This document shows positions 54,539-64,000 of a stretch of 64,000 bases of DNA, in pieces (the stretch's first letter is position 1; each line of letters opens with the position of its first letter). This stretch comes from Achromobacter deleyi (lineage in GTDB: Bacteria; Pseudomonadota; Gammaproteobacteria; Burkholderiales; Burkholderiaceae_B): positions 3,100,001 to 3,164,000 of the forward strand of contig NZ_CP065997.1 of assembly GCF_016127315.1 (NCBI RefSeq), written 5' to 3'. A model generated the notes under the pieces. That model was not told where the DNA came from. It did not search any database and saw only the letters and a program-made list of their open reading frames with translations. The translations under genes and the position numbers were made by a program.

Positions 54539-56095
54539 ATGAACGGCGCTGATAGTCTTTGCGATACCCTTCTGGCCAATGATGTGGACGTCTGCTTTGC
54601 CAACCCGGGCACGTCCGAGATGCACTTCGTCGCGGCGCTGGATCGCAAACCGAAGATGCGCTGCGTGCTGGGCCTGTTCGAAGGCGTGGTGACCGGCGCG
54701 GCCGACGGCTACGCGCGCATGGCCGACAAACCGGCCGCCACGCTGCTGCACCTGGGCCCGGGCCTGGGCAACGGCCTGGCCAACCTGCACAACGCCAAGC
54801 GCGCGCGCACGCCGATGGTCAACATCGTCGGCGACCACGCCACCTATCACGTGCAATACGACGCGCCGCTCACCAGCGACGTCGAAGGCGTGGCGCGCCC
54901 CATGTCGCACTGGGTCAAGCGCGGCATGTCGGCCGAGTCGATGTCGGCCGACGCCGCCGAGGCCATCACCGTGGCGCGCCGCCATCCGGGCAACATCGCC
55001 ACCCTGATCCTGCCGGCCAACTCCGCCTGGACCGAACTGCCGGCCGACACCGCGGTGGTGAAGGTGGCCGATGAGGCCGTGCCGCACACCACCATTGAAG
55101 CCGTGCGCGCCGCCGCCAAGGCGATCCGTTCCGGCGAAGTCACCACGATGATGCTGGGCAGCACCGCGCTGCGCGAACGCGCGCTCAAGGCCGCCGGCCG
55201 CATCGCCCGCGCCACCGGCGTGCGCCTGGTGTCCGAGACCTCCAACCGCCGCGTCGAGCGCGGCGGCGACCGCACGCCGGTGGACCGGCTGCCGTACCCG
55301 ATCGACCTGGCCGTGGCCAAGCTCAAGGACGTGCGCCACCTGGTGCTGGTCGGCGCCAAGGCGCCGGTGGGCTTTTTCGCCTATCCCGGCAAACCCAGCC
55401 TGCTGGCGCCCGAGGATTGCGAGAAGATCGTGCTGGCCACGGTCGAGCAGGACCTGGCGCACGCGCTGGAATGGCTGGCCGACGAACTCGGCATCGCCGC
55501 CGACGCGCCGCGCCTGACCGCGCCGGCCCCGGCCTACGAGGTGCCGGCCAGCGGCAAGCTGACCGGCGCCGCCGTCAACATCCTGGTGGCGCATCACCTG
55601 CCCGAGAACGCCATCGTCTGCGACGAGTCCATCACCCAGGGCCGCGAATTCCCGATCTACAGCGCCAGCAGCGCGCCGCACGACTGGCTGATGCTGACTG
55701 GAGGCGCCATCGGCATCGGCCTGCCGATGGCGGCCGGCGCGGCGGTGGCGTGCCCGGACCGCAAGGTCATCACCCTGCAGGCCGACGGCAGCGGCATGTA
55801 CACGCTGCAGGCGCTGTGGACGCAGGCGCGCGAGAACCTGGACTGCCTGACGGTGATCCTGGCCAACCGTTCCTACGCCACGCTGCACGGCGAGATGAAG
55901 AACGTGGGCGTGGTCGAGCCGGGCCGCAACGCGCGCCGCATGCTCGACCTGGAAGAGCCCTATCTGGACTGGACCCACCTGGCGCGTGGCATGGGCGTGG
56001 AGGCGGTCAGCGTCGATACCGTGGAAGGCTTCGCCCGCGCCCTGCAGGACGGGCTGAAGCGCCGTGGACCGTTCCTGATCGAAGCGCTGATCTGA
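54539..56095 (+). CDS. ThDP-dependent enzyme, acetolactate synthase/benzoylformate decarboxylase-like
   Basis: A 518-residue thiamine-diphosphate enzyme. The N-terminal PYR domain has LFEGVVTGAADGYARM with the ThDP-activating Glu; the C-terminal PP domain has QADGSGMYTLQALW in the GDG motif, with Ala replacing the first Gly, then NRSYATL. It is longer than a mere domain and shorter than IlvB. The arrangement resembles benzoylformate decarboxylase and related IlvB-like proteins. A small-subunit gene is absent. Substrate: probably a 2-oxo acid. Confidence 0.82.
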   Translation: MNGADSLCDTLLANDVDVCFANPGTSEMHFVAALDRKPKMRCVLGLFEGVVTGAADGYARMADKPAATLLHLGPGLGNGLANLHNAKRARTPMVNIVGDHATYHVQYDAPLTSDVEGVARPMSHWVKRGMSAESMSADAAEAITVARRHPGNIATLILPANSAWTELPADTAVVKVADEAVPHTTIEAVRAAAKAIRSGEVTTMMLGSTALRERALKAAGRIARATGVRLVSETSNRRVERGGDRTPVDRLPYPIDLAVAKLKDVRHLVLVGAKAPVGFFAYPGKPSLLAPEDCEKIVLATVEQDLAHALEWLADELGIAADAPRLTAPAPAYEVPASGKLTGAAVNILVAHHLPENAIVCDESITQGREFPIYSASSAPHDWLMLTGGAIGIGLPMAAGAAVACPDRKVITLQADGSGMYTLQALWTQARENLDCLTVILANRSYATLHGEMKNVGVVEPGRNARRMLDLEEPYLDWTHLARGMGVEAVSVDTVEGFARALQDGLKRRGPFLIEALI

Positions 56096-56108
56096 TGTCG
56101 CCCGCGCC

Positions 56109-56138
56109 GCGCCGCGCCGGCATGGCCTGGCGCGGCGC
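56109..56138. terminator. Hairpin between the convergent ThDP gene and livF
   Basis: Arms GCGCCGCGCC (56109-56118) and GGCGCGGCGC (56129-56138), 10 bp perfect, 10-base loop, followed by TTTC on the plus strand. It lies in the 45-bp gap between the two stops and probably ends the ThDP gene's transcript. Confidence 0.5.
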
Positions 56139-56140
56139 TT

Positions 56141-56851
56141 TCAGACGCCCAGGTAGCGCGTCAGTTGTTCGGGCCGGGCGGCCAGCGCCGCGCTGTCGCC
56201 GTCCTGCACGATCAATCCCTTTTCCATCACCAGGCAGCGGTCGGTGTGCGCCAGCACCGCGCGGTAGTTGCGGTCGACGATCAGCGTCGACATGCCGGTG
56301 GCGCGGATCTGCCGGATGATCTTCCAGATCTCGGCCACGATCAGCGGCGCCAGGCCCTCGGTGGCTTCGTCCAGGATCAGCAGGTCGGGGTTGGTCATCA
56401 GCGCCCGGCCGATCGCCAGCATCTGTTGCTCGCCGCCCGACAATTGCTGGCCGCCATGGCCCAGCCGCTCCGTCAGGCGCGGAAAGGTCTCCAGCACGCG
56501 CGCATAGGTCCAGTCGCGCCGCCCCTGTTCGCCGGCGCGCGCCGCCACCAGCAGGTTTTCGCGCACGCTCAGGTTGGGAAAGATGCCGCGGCCTTCGGGC
56601 ACGTAGGCCACGCCCAGCTGCGCGATCGCGTGCGGGCGGGCGCGGGTGCAGTCGGCGCCGCGCACCGTCACGCGGCCCTGCGCGCTGCGGATCTGCCCGA
56701 CCAGGCTGCGGATCAGGGTGGTCTTGCCCATGCCGTTGCGGCCCACCAGTCCCACCGATTCGCCCGCCGCGATGCGCAGGCCGACGCCCCGCAGCACGTG
56801 GCTGGCGCCGTAGTACACATGCAGGCCGTCGGCCTCGATCAGTGCGCGCAT
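56141..56851 (-). CDS. livF: Branched-chain-type ABC transporter ATPase LivF
   Basis: A 236-residue ATPase: GRNGMGKTTLIRSLVG, LSGGEQQMLAIGRAL and LLILDEATEGLAPLI, with the HDRNYRAVLAHTDR-like tail (here LIVDRNYRAVLA). Last gene of the benzoate operon. It overlaps the livG gene by 13 bases. In this cluster the transporter is expected to bring in benzoate or a related aromatic acid. Confidence 0.93.
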   Translation of the reverse strand: MRALIEADGLHVYYGASHVLRGVGLRIAAGESVGLVGRNGMGKTTLIRSLVGQIRSAQGRVTVRGADCTRARPHAIAQLGVAYVPEGRGIFPNLSVRENLLVAARAGEQGRRDWTYARVLETFPRLTERLGHGGQQLSGGEQQMLAIGRALMTNPDLLILDEATEGLAPLIVAEIWKIIRQIRATGMSTLIVDRNYRAVLAHTDRCLVMEKGLIVQDGDSAALAARPEQLTRYLGV

Positions 56852-57627
56852 GCGGGCTCTCCGAGGGTGCTATGCGGGTCCAGGTCTTCGCCCAGGTAGG
56901 CGGTGCGCACGTCGGCGTTGGCGCGGATCTGCGCCGGGTCGCCGCTGGCGATGCTGCTGCCGTTGACCATCACCGTGATGGTGTCGGCGATGCGGAACAC
57001 CGCGTCCATGTCGTGCTCCACCAGCAGGATGGCGTGGTTGGCCTTGAGCGTCTGCAGCAGCGCCAGGATGCGGTCGGTTTCTTCCGGGCCCATGCCGGCC
57101 AGCGGTTCGTCCAGCAGCAGCACCTGCGGCTCGCCGGCCAGGCACATGGCGATCTCGAGCTGGCGCTTGCGGCCATGCGGCAGCAGGCCGGCCAACTGCG
57201 CGGCGTCGGCGGCCAGGCCGGTGCGTTCCAGCGCCTGCGCGGCCAGCCCGGCGCTGGCGGCGCAGGCCGAGGCCGGCCGCCACCAGTGCCAGAAGCGCTG
57301 GCGCCGCGCCTGCGCGGCGAGGCGACAGTTCTCGAATACGCTCAGTTCCGGGAACAGGGTCGAGCGCTGGTAGCTGCGGCCCAGGCCGGCGCGGGCGCGT
57401 TCGGGCTGGCCCCAGGCGGTGATGTCGCGGCCGCCCAGCGACACCTGGCCGCTGCTGGGCGCGAGTTCGCCGGACAGGATGTTGATCAGCGTCGACTTGC
57501 CCGCGCCATTGGTGCCGATCACGGCATGGACTTCGCCGCGCCGCAGCGCCAGCGATACGCCGTTGACGGCGGTCAGGCCGCCAAAGCGCCGGGTGACCGC
57601 GTCGGCGGCCAGCAAGGGATCAGGCAT
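56839..57627 (-). CDS. livG: Branched-chain-type ABC transporter ATPase LivG
   Basis: A 262-residue ATPase: GTNGAGKSTLINILSG (Walker A), LLPHGRKRQLEIAMCLAGEPQVLLLDEPLAGM (signature and Walker B) and HDMDAVFRIAD (H-loop), typical LivG spacing. It overlaps the downstream livF start by 13 bases and the upstream livM gene by 8. Confidence 0.93.
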   Translation of the reverse strand: MPDPLLAADAVTRRFGGLTAVNGVSLALRRGEVHAVIGTNGAGKSTLINILSGELAPSSGQVSLGGRDITAWGQPERARAGLGRSYQRSTLFPELSVFENCRLAAQARRQRFWHWWRPASACAASAGLAAQALERTGLAADAAQLAGLLPHGRKRQLEIAMCLAGEPQVLLLDEPLAGMGPEETDRILALLQTLKANHAILLVEHDMDAVFRIADTITVMVNGSSIASGDPAQIRANADVRTAYLGEDLDPHSTLGEPACAH

Positions 57628-58663
57628 GGGGCTCTCCTTGGATCGGCAGGGGCAGGGGCTTGGCGGTGCTGGCCGATGCGGCCGGCGTGGCCGGGGCTTG
57701 CCGGGTCCGGCGCCGGCGCCACTGCGCCGGCAGGCCGGCCAGGCCGTCGGGCAGCAGCGCCACCAGCGCGATGATGGCCAGGCCCAGCGGGAGATGCCAA
57801 TGGCGCGCGTAGTCGCCGAACAGCGCCTGCGACTGGAACAGTTCCTGCAGCAGCACCAGCGTGGCCGTGCCCAGCACCGCGCCGCCCAGGCTGCCCATGC
57901 CGCCCAGGATCACCATCAGCAGCACCAGGCCCGATTGTTCCCAGGCCAGCAGCTCGGGCGTGACGAAGCCGTCCTTGAGCGCGAACAGGAAGCCGGCCAG
58001 GCCCGCCAGCGCGGCGCCGATGACGTAGGCCGCCAGCTTGTACGGATAGGTCGAATAGCCGGCCGCGCGCATGCGCTGTTCATTGATGCGGATGCCCGCC
58101 AGCGCCGCGCCGAACGGCGAGCGCCGCAGCAGCGCCAGGAAGCCCCAGGCCAGCGCCAGGCAGGCCAGCACGAAGAAGTAGTAGGCCTGGCCCTGGTCCA
58201 GGTCGAACGGCCGCCAGCCGAAGATCTCGGCCTGCGGCCGGAAATACAGGTAGATGCCGTCGCTGCCGCCGCCCACCTTGGTGTCGTGGAACACGTAGTA
58301 GGCCATCTGCGCGAACGCCAGCGTCACCATGATGAAGTACACGCCGCGCGTGCGCAGCGCCAGCGCGCCGGTCAGTGCGGCGTAGGCGGCCGCGGCCAGC
58401 AGCGCCGCAGGCAGCAGCCACCACAGGCTGGCCGCCTCCGACTGCGGCGACAGCAGTGCGGCGGCGTAGGCGCCGATGCCGAAGAACGCCGCGTGCCCCA
58501 GGCTGACCAGCCCGGCGCCGCCCACCAGCAATTGCAGGCTGAGCGCGAACACCGCGTAGATCATGATCTTCACGGCCAGCCCGGTGTAGTAGTCGCTGCC
58601 GCTCCAGGCGAAGGCCGCCAGCGCCAGCAGGGTCGCGACAGGCAGGAGTCGATTCACATTCAT
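57620..58663 (-). CDS. livM: Branched-chain-type ABC transporter permease LivM
   Basis: A 347-residue permease with about eight to ten hydrophobic helices and the LivM motif GLVSLGHAAFFGIGAYAAALL, and GIRINEQRMRAAGYSTYPYKLAAYVIGAALAGLAG. Start at 58663 (MNVNRLL), two bases after the livH stop. The C-terminal tail (about 30 residues) is hydrophilic. Confidence 0.92.
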   Translation of the reverse strand: MNVNRLLPVATLLALAAFAWSGSDYYTGLAVKIMIYAVFALSLQLLVGGAGLVSLGHAAFFGIGAYAAALLSPQSEAASLWWLLPAALLAAAAYAALTGALALRTRGVYFIMVTLAFAQMAYYVFHDTKVGGGSDGIYLYFRPQAEIFGWRPFDLDQGQAYYFFVLACLALAWGFLALLRRSPFGAALAGIRINEQRMRAAGYSTYPYKLAAYVIGAALAGLAGFLFALKDGFVTPELLAWEQSGLVLLMVILGGMGSLGGAVLGTATLVLLQELFQSQALFGDYARHWHLPLGLAIIALVALLPDGLAGLPAQWRRRRTRQAPATPAASASTAKPLPLPIQGEPHA

Positions 58664-58665
58664 GG

Positions 58666-59547
58666 TCAGCCCTGTTTGAACAGCCCTTCGGGCTTGCACA
58701 GAAGAATCGCGGCCATCAGCACGTACACCAGCACGCCGGCGGCGGCGGGGAACAGCACCTGGCCAAAGGTCTCGACCACGCCCACCAGCATCGCCGCCAG
58801 GAACGCGCCGCGGATCGAGCCGATGCCGCCGATCACCACCACCACGAAGCAGATGATCAGCACGCCGTTGCCCATGCCGGGATACACCGACGACACCGGC
58901 GCGGCGATGCTGCCGGCCAGCGCCGCCAGCGCCACGCCGGCGGCGAACACCAGCCGGTACAGCTTGTTGACGTCGATGCCGAGCGAGCCGGTCATCTCGC
59001 GGTTGCTGGCGCCGGCCCGCAACATCATGCCGAGCCGCGTGCGCGCGATGACCCAGTACAGCAGCAGCGCCACCGCGATGCCCACCGCCGAGATGAACAG
59101 CCGATACACCGGATAGGTCATTACGTCGCCCAGCGCGATGCTGCCCTGTAGCCAGGACGGCAGCGGCACGCCGTGGACGTCGTTGCCCACCAGGATGCTG
59201 CGCAGTTCCTCGAACACCAGGATCAGGCCGTAGGTCATCAGCACCTGCTGCAGGTGGTTGCGGCGATACAGGTAGCTGAAGAACGCCGCTTCCAGCAGGT
59301 AGCCGAGCGCGGCGGCGGCCAGCACGCACACCGCCAGCGTGGCGACGAAGCCGCCGCCGAGCCAGCGGTCCACCGCCGGCCCCAGCGCGAACGCCATGTA
59401 GGCGCCGATCATGTAGAAGCTGCCGTGCGCCAGGTTGATGATCCCCATGATGCCGAAGATCAGCGTGAGCCCGCTGGCCACCAGGAACAGCAGCAGGCCG
59501 TACTGGAAGGCGTTCAGGCTCTGGATGAGCAGGATGCCGACGTCCAT
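58666..59547 (-). CDS. livH: Branched-chain-type ABC transporter permease LivH
   Basis: A 293-residue permease: QYGLLLFLVASGLTLIFGIMGIINLAHGSFYMIGAY, and the GASNREMTGSLGIDVNKLYRLVFAAGVALAALAG segment. Partner of LivM. It lies 13 bases after the binding-protein gene. Confidence 0.93.
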   Translation of the reverse strand: MDVGILLIQSLNAFQYGLLLFLVASGLTLIFGIMGIINLAHGSFYMIGAYMAFALGPAVDRWLGGGFVATLAVCVLAAAALGYLLEAAFFSYLYRRNHLQQVLMTYGLILVFEELRSILVGNDVHGVPLPSWLQGSIALGDVMTYPVYRLFISAVGIAVALLLYWVIARTRLGMMLRAGASNREMTGSLGIDVNKLYRLVFAAGVALAALAGSIAAPVSSVYPGMGNGVLIICFVVVVIGGIGSIRGAFLAAMLVGVVETFGQVLFPAAAGVLVYVLMAAILLCKPEGLFKQG

Positions 59548-59560
59548 GGGGCCGCCTTTC

Positions 59561-60721
59561 CTAGAGCTTGCAGCCGCGGGCGGGGTCGGCCAGCTTGCGC
59601 ACGGCCACGTCCACCACCTTGTTTTCCAGGCCGTCGACGCGGCGCAGGTAGATGTCCTGCACCGGGTTGCCGGCCTTGGACAGCGTGAAGGCGCCGCGCG
59701 GGCTGTCGACCGTGGCGCCGCGCATGGCCTCGCGGAATTCCGCCTTCTTGCCGAAGTCGCCCTTGACCGCCGCCAGCCCCGACTGCATCAGCTGCGCGGC
59801 GTCGTAGCCCTGTACCGCGTAGACGTCCGGCTGCATGCTGTAAGCCTTGCTGTAATCGGCGCGGAAGGCGTTGTCGCGCGGCGTGTTCAGGCCGTCGGCG
59901 TAGTGCAGCGTGGTCAGCAGCCCCTGCGCCGACGCGCCCTGCGCCTGCAGCGTGCCGTCGGTGAGAAAGCCCGAGCCGTACAGCGGAATGGTCTTGTCCA
60001 GTCCCGCCGCGTGATAGTCCTGCACGAATTTCACCGCGCCGCCGCCGGCGAAGAAGGTGAACACCATGTCGGGCTTGAGCGCGGCGATCTCGGTCAGCAG
60101 CGACTGGAATTCGACGTTGGGGAAGGGCAGGCTGAGTTCCTTGACCACCTTGCCGCCGGCCTGCTCGAAGCCTTCCTTGAAGCCGCCGATGGCCTCGTCG
60201 CCGGCCGCGTACTTCCAGGTGATGGTGACCGCCGTCTTGTGGCCGCGCGCCTTGGCCACCGGGCCCATGGCATAGGCCGGCTGCCAGTTGGTGAACGAGG
60301 TGCGGAAGATGCCGGGGCCGCACAGCGGGCCGGTGATGGCGTTGGCGCCCGCGTTGGTCACGATCAGCGTGGTGTCGGCGTCCTTGGCGGCCTTGGCCAG
60401 CGCCATCGCCACGCCCGAGTGCACGGTGCCGATCAGCACGTCGACCTGGTCGCGTTTGATCAGGCGGTTGGCGTTCTCGGCGGCCTTGGACGGGTTGGAT
60501 TCGTCGTCCACCTTGAAGTATTCGATCTCGCGCCCGCCGAGCTTGCCGCCCTGTTCGGCCACATACAGCTTGAAGCCGTTCTCGATGGCGGTGCCGAGCG
60601 CGGCGAAGGTGCCGCTGTAGGGCAGCATGAAGCCGACTTTGAGCTTGTCGGCGGCCAGGGCGCCGCTTGCGGCCAGCATCAGCGCCGCGCCTAGCGCGGC
60701 CCGGGTCAGGGCGTGGGTCAT
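59561..60721 (-). CDS. ABC transporter substrate-binding protein, branched-chain type
   Basis: A 386-residue type I periplasmic protein: signal peptide to ALAA, KLKVGFMLPYSGTFAALGTAIENGFKLYV, and RKDQVDVLIGTVHSGVAMALAKAA-type segments. Homologous proteins in box clusters are thought to bind benzoate or other aromatic acids. The family comes with livHMGF here, all on one strand with gaps under 15 bases except for this gene's upstream side. Confidence 0.9.
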   Translation of the reverse strand: MTHALTRAALGAALMLAASGALAADKLKVGFMLPYSGTFAALGTAIENGFKLYVAEQGGKLGGREIEYFKVDDESNPSKAAENANRLIKRDQVDVLIGTVHSGVAMALAKAAKDADTTLIVTNAGANAITGPLCGPGIFRTSFTNWQPAYAMGPVAKARGHKTAVTITWKYAAGDEAIGGFKEGFEQAGGKVVKELSLPFPNVEFQSLLTEIAALKPDMVFTFFAGGGAVKFVQDYHAAGLDKTIPLYGSGFLTDGTLQAQGASAQGLLTTLHYADGLNTPRDNAFRADYSKAYSMQPDVYAVQGYDAAQLMQSGLAAVKGDFGKKAEFREAMRGATVDSPRGAFTLSKAGNPVQDIYLRRVDGLENKVVDVAVRKLADPARGCKL

Positions 60722-60740
60722 GGTGGTGTCTCCGTGCTTG

Positions 60741-61582
60741 TCATGGGCTGCCGGTGGGGCGGCCGGGTTGGTCCAGCGCGCCGACGAAGCCGGCGATGGC
60801 CTGGATAACGGTGGCGGGCTGGTCCTTGTGCGGCGAATGGCGGCAGTCGGGAATCTCCAGCAGTTGCGTCTGCGGCGCGGCGCGCCGGATACCGCGTATC
60901 TGTTCGAGCGTGCCGTACTCGTCGTCCACGCCCTGCATCGCCAGGACGGGGCAGCGGATGCGGGGCAGGTGCGCCTCGATGTTCCAGCGGCGGAAGGCCG
61001 GGTCCAGCCAGACGTCGTTCCAGCCGCGGAAGGCCGAATCGACGTCATCGTGATGGCGCGCCAGCCGCGCGCGCAGGTCCGTGTCCCGGTAAGCCTGGCG
61101 CGCCTGTTCGATGTGCGCCACGGTGCGGTCCTCGACGAAGATGTGTGGCGCGGCCGCCACCACGCCCGCCACCGCGCCGGGATGCAGGGCGGCGTAGAGC
61201 AGCGCAATGGAGCCGCCATCGCTGTGGCCGAACAGGACGGGCCGATCGCGGCTGGCGTCGATGCCGAGCGCGGCGAGCAGCGCGGGCAGCGCGTCGGCCG
61301 CCTCGCGGTGCATGAAGTCGACCGGGCGCCTTTCACCGGCGGCCAGCGGCGTGGAGCGGCCATAGCCGTAGCGCGAATAGACCAGCCCGCGGCAGCCGGC
61401 GGCGGCGCAGGCCTGCCGCGGCCAGTCCTTCCACATCGACACGGACCCCAGCCCTTCGTGCAGGAACACCAGCAGCGGCGCGTCGTGGCGCGCCGCCGCG
61501 ATCCACTGGTATTCCAGGCGCAGGTCGCGGCCCGCCGCGCGCACGTCGGCCAGGGCAGCGGGCTCGGGAGCGGGCACGGCGC

Positions 61583-61586
<4 letters not shown>
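60741..61586 (-). CDS. Alpha/beta hydrolase
   Basis: A 281-residue alpha/beta hydrolase. Nucleophile in FGHSDGGSIAL (G-x-S-x-G elbow), Asp in QGVDDEYGTLEQ and His in CRHSPHKD, forming the triad. HEGLGSVSMWKDWP supplies the oxyanion region. No signal peptide. Location between the benzoate-CoA ligase and the transporter suggests a thioesterase, ester or lactone hydrolase role, unproven. Its start overlaps the CoA-ligase stop (ATGA). Confidence 0.85.
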
Positions 61587-63142
<1,556 letters not shown>

Positions 63143-63211
63143 GGTTGTCTCCTGGTGTCCTGGCGGGCGGGGCGCGCGGCCGGCGGGACGCAAGCGTCTG
63201 GCGGCTTGTCG

Positions 63212-63682
63212 TTATGGGCGTGTGAAATCGATGGCGCCGCCGGGCAGCAGGTACAGCACCAGCGCGCGTCCCTGCGTCACGGTGGGGCGGTGGGCGCTGC
63301 CGGGGCCGTAGACCAGCCAGCCGGCGCCGTGGCCGTCGAAGCGCGCCGCGTCGGTCAGCGGCATGATCATGTCGATCTCGCCGTTGGGATGGGCGTGGTG
63401 CGGGCCGGCCAGGTCGTCCATGTCGACCACGTCGACCGAACAGCCGCCCAGGTCCTCGGCCGGCTTGATGACGCGGCCGTAGCGGATGCCGCCGCCTTCG
63501 CGGTCGCACATCCAGCCGTCGGCCACGCCCTGCCTACAGGTGGCGAAGATGTCGGCGTACAGCGCGCTGTCGGGGCCGGCCTCCTGGTTCAGGCGCTGCT
63601 GCAGGGCGGCGTCCAGCGCCTGGCCGGCCATCAGGCCCGTCACCTGGCGCATCAGGGCGTGGAATCGTTCTGGCGTGCTCAC
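63212..63682 (-). CDS. DUF4863 cupin-like protein (4-hydroxylaminobenzoate lyase family)
   Basis: A 156-residue protein with a cupin-type metal motif H-A-H-P-N-G-E (HxHx3E) and a further His in GSAHRPTV. It resembles DUF4863, to which 4-hydroxylaminobenzoate lyase (PnbB) belongs. The family is common near box genes, where its role is unclear. The start is GTG at 63682 with GGAGGAG upstream; the longer frame would run through the boxR promoter. First gene of the benzoate operon on the minus strand. Confidence 0.8.
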   Translation of the reverse strand: MSTPERFHALMRQVTGLMAGQALDAALQQRLNQEAGPDSALYADIFATCRQGVADGWMCDREGGGIRYGRVIKPAEDLGGCSVDVVDMDDLAGPHHAHPNGEIDMIMPLTDAARFDGHGAGWLVYGPGSAHRPTVTQGRALVLYLLPGGAIDFTRP

Positions 63683-63804
63683 CGGTCTCCTCCTATACAC
63701 TGTCGGCGCTTCAGCGGCGGATGCAGTCCAGTGCTGTTTTGCCGCACCTGACGCCCTGTTGAAGCTGTTGAAGGAAAAATAGTGCTTCCATTGATATGGG
63801 TCAA

Positions 63805-63816
63805 GCACTATAGTGC
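63805..63816. promoter_or_regulatory. Palindrome in the boxR-DUF4863 divergent promoter
   Basis: Perfect 12-bp palindrome GCACTATAGTGC; in context AGCA-CTATAG-TGCA, close to the TGCA-N6-TGCA operator I recall for BoxR/BzdR regulators. An AGTGC half-site recurs at 63781-63785. It lies 43 bp before the boxR ATG and 122 bp before the DUF4863 start. Confidence 0.6.
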
Positions 63817-63859
63817 ATAAATCGGGTGTTATCAGGGTTTTTGCGGAGTCAGCTACACC

Positions 63860-64000
63860 ATGAATCAAGCGCTAGACGCGGCGCCAACCGAACCCAGGCG
63901 GGAAGCTTTCCTGGTGGCATTGGGCGAGCGGGTGCGCCGCCTGCGGGCCATCCGCGGCATGACGCGCAAGGGCCTGTCGCAGGTGACCGGCGTGTCCGAG
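63860..64000 (+). CDS. boxR: BoxR-type regulator (3' partial)
   Basis: Only the first 47 codons are in the window. The start reads MNQALDAAPTEPRREAFLVALGERVRRLRAIRGMTRKGLSQVTGVSE, an XRE-type HTH start (sequence given in fragments: LGERVRRLRAIRGMTRKGLS is the first helices). BoxR proteins join this HTH to a shikimate-kinase-like domain that senses benzoyl-CoA and controls box genes. The divergent position next to benzoate-CoA ligase supports this. The remainder lies beyond the edge. Confidence 0.75.
   Translation, partial: MNQALDAAPTEPRREAFLVALGERVRRLRAIRGMTRKGLSQVTGVSE

Noticed and set aside
54473..55978. 501-codon open frame antisense to the ThDP enzyme
   Set aside because: Shadow of a strongly conserved gene; no start signal or family-like sequence.

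Overview
The window is GC-rich, densely coded chromosomal DNA of a beta-proteobacterium, most likely Alcaligenaceae (Achromobacter or Bordetella-like). This is inferred from the Bug/TctC-type periplasmic binding proteins, the IclR and LysR regulators, the MogA, IF-1 and PurEK sequences, and a box-type benzoate-CoA region. No rRNA, tRNA, CRISPR array, insertion sequence or phage gene was recognised. A partial glutathione S-transferase opens the window and a partial BoxR-type regulator closes it.

Region 1 (1-9.2 kb) is mixed housekeeping: GST, a DsbA/FrnE-like oxidoreductase, a Pit phosphate transporter, a two-gene DltD/DltX-like unit without dltA, dltB or dltC, mog, a lipoprotein, an M23 peptidase, infA, an SRPBCC protein with its ArsR-type regulator (two matching operators), and a GFA-family protein. 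Region 2 (9.4-25.9 kb) is a C-P lyase phosphonate locus. It comprises phnCDE behind a possible Pho box, the operon phnG-H-I-J-K-L-M, the divergent phnF, and a separate operon of a second phnM-like gene, a DUF1045/2H protein and phnN. A block with a GAF protein, a Bug protein, a gamma-glutamyltransferase-family protein and a LysR regulator separates phnCDE from the rest. Two GTCTAGAC-like sites lie at the promoters of both C-P lyase operons and suggest one PhnF regulon. No phnP is present, and the 2H protein is a candidate substitute.

Region 3 (26-45.2 kb) holds two small unknown proteins, a DAACS symporter, an SMP-30 protein, an IclR-controlled oligopeptide-type ABC operon with an M20 deacylase and an amidase, then fba, a second GFA protein, purC, a DUF5993-DsbB pair, purEK and a Sua5/YrdC protein. 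Region 4 (45.2-56.1 kb) carries an operon of a Bug protein, a 3-oxoacid CoA-transferase and an IclR regulator; an orphan amino-acid binding protein; another IclR regulator; a ureohydrolase homologue with unusual active-site residues, followed by a polar amino-acid-type ABC transporter; and a ThDP enzyme.

Region 5 (56.1-64 kb) is an eight-gene minus-strand operon: a cupin-like DUF4863 protein, benzoate-CoA ligase, an alpha/beta hydrolase and a five-gene branched-chain-type ABC transporter. It diverges from boxR across a palindromic site. Together these genes look like the uptake and activation half of the aerobic benzoyl-CoA (box) pathway; boxABC would be expected beyond the right edge.
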